43,617 bases of DNA from Chromera velia. Lineage: Eukaryota; Sar; Chromeraceae. The stretch's first letter is position 1, and each line of letters opens with the position of its first letter. The notes beneath the pieces were generated by a model, which saw only the letters and a program-made list of their open reading frames with translations, was not told the DNA's origin and searched no databases. Where the stretch lies: assembly GCA_018398765.1 (NCBI GenBank), contig JAHBMJ010000332.1, positions 33,599 through 77,215 of the forward strand, in the 5' to 3' direction. Below, one piece after another: positions 41,701 through 43,617 of this stretch. Position numbers and translations under genes: made by a program.

Positions 41701-43617
41701 GTCTGCAGCCCCGCAGCGACGGTGTCTCGCTCCCTCATTGCGGCCTCGGCTATCTGCATCAACCAAAGAGATATAGCGTGGAAGGAACTATGGGCACATG
41801 CAGAAAATCGAGAGGGCATTTGGGAGAAGAAGTCACGTCAAAGAAGGACAGATGCACAACTGTTGCATCAACATGAAGAGCAGAAATCGGAGAGTATTGC
41901 CTTACTTCTGCCTCTTTTATTGAAGTGACGACCGACAAGACAAGATTTCACAGTCTCCTGCATTAAATCGAGCTCTCACGATCTTGCTTGCATCTTTTCT
42001 GACCTCTCTGGTCCTCCTGGGTCCATGACGGCCTTCCTTTATTCTGGTCTTCTTTTTTCGTCAAGTTCTTCTTCTTTTTTCTTTCTTTCTTTTCGCTCAC
42101 AAGAGAAACAAAAGAGGAGAAACAAAAGGAAAGACAGAGACACTGTGTGTTTCTTTCTTTTCGGAAGGGTAGACTGGAAAACAGATGGACGGAAAGACAG
42201 GAAGCACAAGTGACCTTCTGTGAGGCTTCTGCGTGTGCAGCCTTCAGTTGTGACTCCACGGCGCTTTTCCTCTCAATATCAAGGGCCCCTGCAAGCAGAC
42301 AGAAGAGACAATCACACAGACAGACAGACAGACAGACAGACAGAAGGAGAGACGGACAGAAAGACACAATTTGAAGCAAAACCAGCATTCGGCCAACAGC
42401 AGCGGTCTCCAAAGTCCCAAGACAGAAGACATAGAATAGAAATCCCGGTCTTCCTTCCTTCCTTCCTTGCTTGCTTCGAGTCGAGTCGAGTCGAGTTGAA
42501 GAAGAACTGCGCACGGAGAAAGGGGTCACGGGCTCCCAATGCCTCCATGTCCCCCCAGCCCGACACCCTCCATCTCTGCACTAACTCCGACACCCCTCTA
42601 GCTACCCTACCCCTCCCTGCCCTTACAGACGCATGCCCTCACTTTTGAGAGTTTCGGTCTCGTCCCTCATGGCTGCTGCCGTCTCTGCATCCACCGACTC
42701 TGCCAGTCTGCGCGCTGCTTCCTTCAGTCGTTCCGCCTGCCTGCAGCTCAAATCACAGCGAAAAAGAACACAGCTCATGTGCACATCTGCCTAACGAGAC
42801 TATTTTTTCTGGCAGGCGTGCCTATCGGTTTTTTTGTCTGCAATCTCAGATGGCAGAAGGAAGGAAACACCCGCAAAAACCAGAAGCCACATAACCAGGC
42901 AAATTGAACTTCTACCGTACCAGACTCATTTCATCTGTGCCTCTACAAAGCGAATACCTGAGGTGACTACCACCTTTCCATTCACGTGTGTATACGTATA
43001 GGCACCGCTTGGAGAGATTCAGAGAGTCCGAGCCTCACACGCACTCTTCCACTCACTCACCCGTTCACTCACTCACTCACTCACTCACTCACTGACTGCT
43101 GACTCACACACTTGCTAACTGACTCGTGGATCAGAGCCTCTCGGGATTCGGCGTCTCGTCGGGCGTCCCACAACTCCTGCATGCATGCATCATGCAGTCG
43201 ACCAGTGGGGGGGGTGCACAACCATCAAGTTTCGTTGCTTGAGGAAGGGTAGGTGGGTAAGTCCCCACAGGCGACGTGCGAGCAAATGACGCACGCAATT
43301 GAGATTCATATGAGAAAAACCTGAACAAGTGCTCTGCCTATCATCTCTCCCTTCTCCCATCCCTCTCTCTCCCCCCCTCTCCCCCTTGGTCTACTTTTTG
43401 TATTTCAACAAAACAATTCAAATGCGCACCTGCAGCAGTTCCTTGGATGACTTGAGCGGGGCTGCCCCATTTCCGTTGGCGTCCGGGAGAGCGAACCGGA
43501 AGGTCTCCGCGAGTTCCTGCCACAAGGCGTCTCCAGTCTGGGCCTCTCCCCTTGATTTGGAGTAGTACGCAAGAATGTCCTCCTCGTCTCCCCGGAGGGC
43601 GGGGACGCTGTTGGGCG
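28955..43617 (-). CDS. Coiled-coil protein with five C2 domains, at least 30 exons, 5' end missing
   Basis: Minus-strand exons: >43617-43430, 43176-43124, 42740-42643, 42288-42215, 41753-41545, 41142-41031, 40775-40621, 40151-39911, 39597-39418, 39085-38976, 38647-38575, 38322-37884, 37477-37272, 37080-36720, 36286-36231, 35867-35810, 35522-35389, 35159-34902, 34615-34561, 34123-34002, 33557-33465, 32996-32880, 32573-32501, 32223-32095, 31729-31680, 31126-31001, (tentative 30884-30825), 30562-30527, 30229-30146, 29769-29581, 29293-28955. Every junction keeps phase, giving 1,471 residues (1,491 with the tentative exon). Order: coiled coil, C2A-C2E, soluble tail. No membrane segment is visible, unlike ferlins or synaptotagmins. 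C2 domains bind phospholipid, often with calcium, so a membrane-associated scaffold or trafficking role is inferred. Precise family not recognised. Confidence 0.85.
30600..30752. repeat. GATA/GACA/GAGA repeat tract in an intron of the multi-C2 gene
   Basis: Mixed GATA, GACA and GAGA units fill about 150 bp between the tentative exon at 30825 and the 36-nt exon at 30562. Confidence 0.8.
31459..31536. repeat. (CA)n(GA)n compound microsatellite in intron
   Basis: About 23 CA units with one interruption, then 15 GA units, in the intron between exons 31729-31680 and 31126-31001. Confidence 0.9.
32095..34100 (-). other. C2D domain of the multi-C2 protein (degenerate ligand loops)
   Basis: YRGSLNVSILSARDLPVDGSAFVEVIV opens the domain. 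CPVWNHEEEVQVNL and a final strand AGAITAELRWIPEI close it, with an Ala/Lys-rich helical insert between (AKALSEMTEADKK). The S-D-P motif is missing and no D-x-D is seen in the loop 3 region, so this C2 probably does not bind calcium and may be structural or protein-binding. Confidence 0.65.
34561..36286 (-). other. C2C domain of the multi-C2 protein
   Basis: YRGTLRIK, then RLSAIDLRTADWNIMGGSS and DPFVTVEIQETN, PSWDETLEFSV, and VTIFDQDKIVGIQTGKDFLGF. Loop 1 D and D-P and loop 3 F-D-x-D with D-F-L-G are all present, so this is the domain most likely to bind calcium and phospholipid. An acidic Ala/Gly-rich insert precedes the last strand GSLTLQVIMVDA. Confidence 0.82.
35313..35382. repeat. (CACACT)n(CA)n(GA)n compound microsatellite beside a splice donor
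   Basis: It begins only six bases inside the intron after the donor at 35388-35387, so the start of this intron is almost entirely simple repeat. Read on the minus strand it is (TC)n(TG)n(AGTGTG)n. Confidence 0.88.
36751..37920 (-). other. C2B domain of the multi-C2 protein
   Basis: The first strand GILLVKCVSASELKDED spans the intron at 37883-37478. DVSDPFCIVDV carries the typical S-D-P-F/Y motif of loop 1, then LSPVWNEEKSFSI and VVIRDDDGIMSSGEFLGQTEIDL, where the D-x-D part of loop 3 is present but the later Asp is Ser or Glu. The final strand is GSLSLKLHWIPF. Partial ligand conservation makes calcium binding possible but unproven. Confidence 0.8.
37770..37883. repeat. GACA-rich tract containing the splice donor of exon 38322-37884
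   Basis: On the minus strand the intron starts GTCTGTCTGTCTGTCTGAC, so the donor is the first unit of a GTCT microsatellite that continues, with interruptions, for about 100 bases. Confidence 0.85.
38113..39460 (-). other. C2A domain of the multi-C2 protein
   Basis: Built from the end of exon 39597-39418 and exons 39085-38976, 38647-38575 and the first part of 38322-37884. The first strand is CYIGNLTIQAITAFGF, then PKLNIAIP and W-containing strands, then MYIEATITDENDHNNQLASAKIPF and a final strand GVLIVDVDWQPF. The last acidic loop keeps TDENDHN, but the first loop lacks the usual Asp pair, so calcium binding is doubtful. A Lys-rich linker (EKKKKEKKGGWFSGLFGG) follows and could itself touch acidic membranes. 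Confidence 0.65.
41165..41310. repeat. CA/GA-rich repeat tract in intron
   Basis: CAGA, CACA and GAGA units lie between exons 41753-41545 and 41142-41031, with about 17 GA units near 41260-41285. Confidence 0.85.
42310..42345. repeat. (CAGA)n microsatellite, with (TTCC)n and (TCGAG)n nearby
   Basis: CAGA repeats lie just upstream (minus-strand sense) of the acceptor at 42289, so on the transcript they supply a (TCTG)n pyrimidine-rich tract. TTCC units lie at about 42455-42472 and four TCGAG-like pentamers at about 42476-42497. Confidence 0.85.
43037..43122. repeat. (CACT)n tract directly after a splice donor
   Basis: On the minus strand this is GTGA-type repeat, beginning about 20 bases after the donor at 43123-43122 of exon 43176-43124. 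Confidence 0.85.

Larger units (their letters stand above)
39418..43617 (-). other. Coiled-coil region of the multi-C2 protein (exons 1-9 visible)
   Basis: The first 436 or so visible residues are almost wholly helical, rich in Ala, Glu, Lys, Arg and Gln. Heptad-like stretches include ELWDARRDAESREAL, LQEQLDESRAAVG, EQLEATEKKLEEV and LEERDHEVHKLRKELE, ending in an Arg/Glu-dense block before C2A. It probably dimerises or forms a rod. A conserved-looking non-helical piece (EEDILAYYSKSRGEA) precedes it at the window edge. Exon boundaries fall in all three phases, so the exons are not simple repeat units. Confidence 0.8.

Overview
The window is nuclear DNA of a protist with spliceosomal introns, microsatellite-rich introns and intergenic DNA, and two decayed retrotransposons. 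Spliced CCCH and multi-C2 genes, a chromodomain Ty3/gypsy element and recurrent TGCATGCA palindromes suit an alveolate. A chromerid such as Chromera or Vitrella is my best guess, but that is inference, not shown. No CRISPR, operon, rRNA or tRNA gene was recognised.

Layout: (1) 1-2124, minus strand: the 5' part of a hypothetical gene, three phase-consistent exons, running off the left edge. (2) 2250-4924: AT-rich then purine-rich DNA without a gene. (3) 4930-9888: a chromovirus-type Ty3/gypsy element with 320-bp LTRs, a 5-bp target duplication, primer-binding site and polypurine tract. Its gag-pol has five in-frame stops, a frameshift and an internal deletion removing the RT thumb and RNase H. 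(4) 10776-13505, plus strand: a complete five-exon gene for a 603-residue protein with three CCCH zinc fingers. (5) 13506-19764: about 6 kb of simple-sequence DNA with no gene I can support, including a 300-bp GACT array and an AT-rich island. (6) 19812-28352, minus strand: a decayed about 8.5-kb LINE (ORF1 with coiled coil; ORF2 with APE endonuclease and reverse transcriptase), with a TAAC tail and a 47-bp target duplication. (7) 28955 to beyond 43617, minus strand: a large gene of at least 30 exons. About 1,470 residues are visible: a roughly 430-residue coiled coil, five C2 domains and a soluble tail.

The three host genes share one splicing style: donors keep G at +5 but mostly have C or G at +3, and acceptors are usually TGCAG. 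Exon chains were built by hand from splice signals and reading-phase continuity. The sums close exactly: 609 nt, 1812 nt, and 4416 nt after a 2-nt partial codon. The host genes have no obvious functional link: one is probably an RNA-binding regulator, the other probably a membrane-associated scaffold. The 5' hypothetical gene and the CCCH gene are divergently transcribed, with the gypsy element between them.
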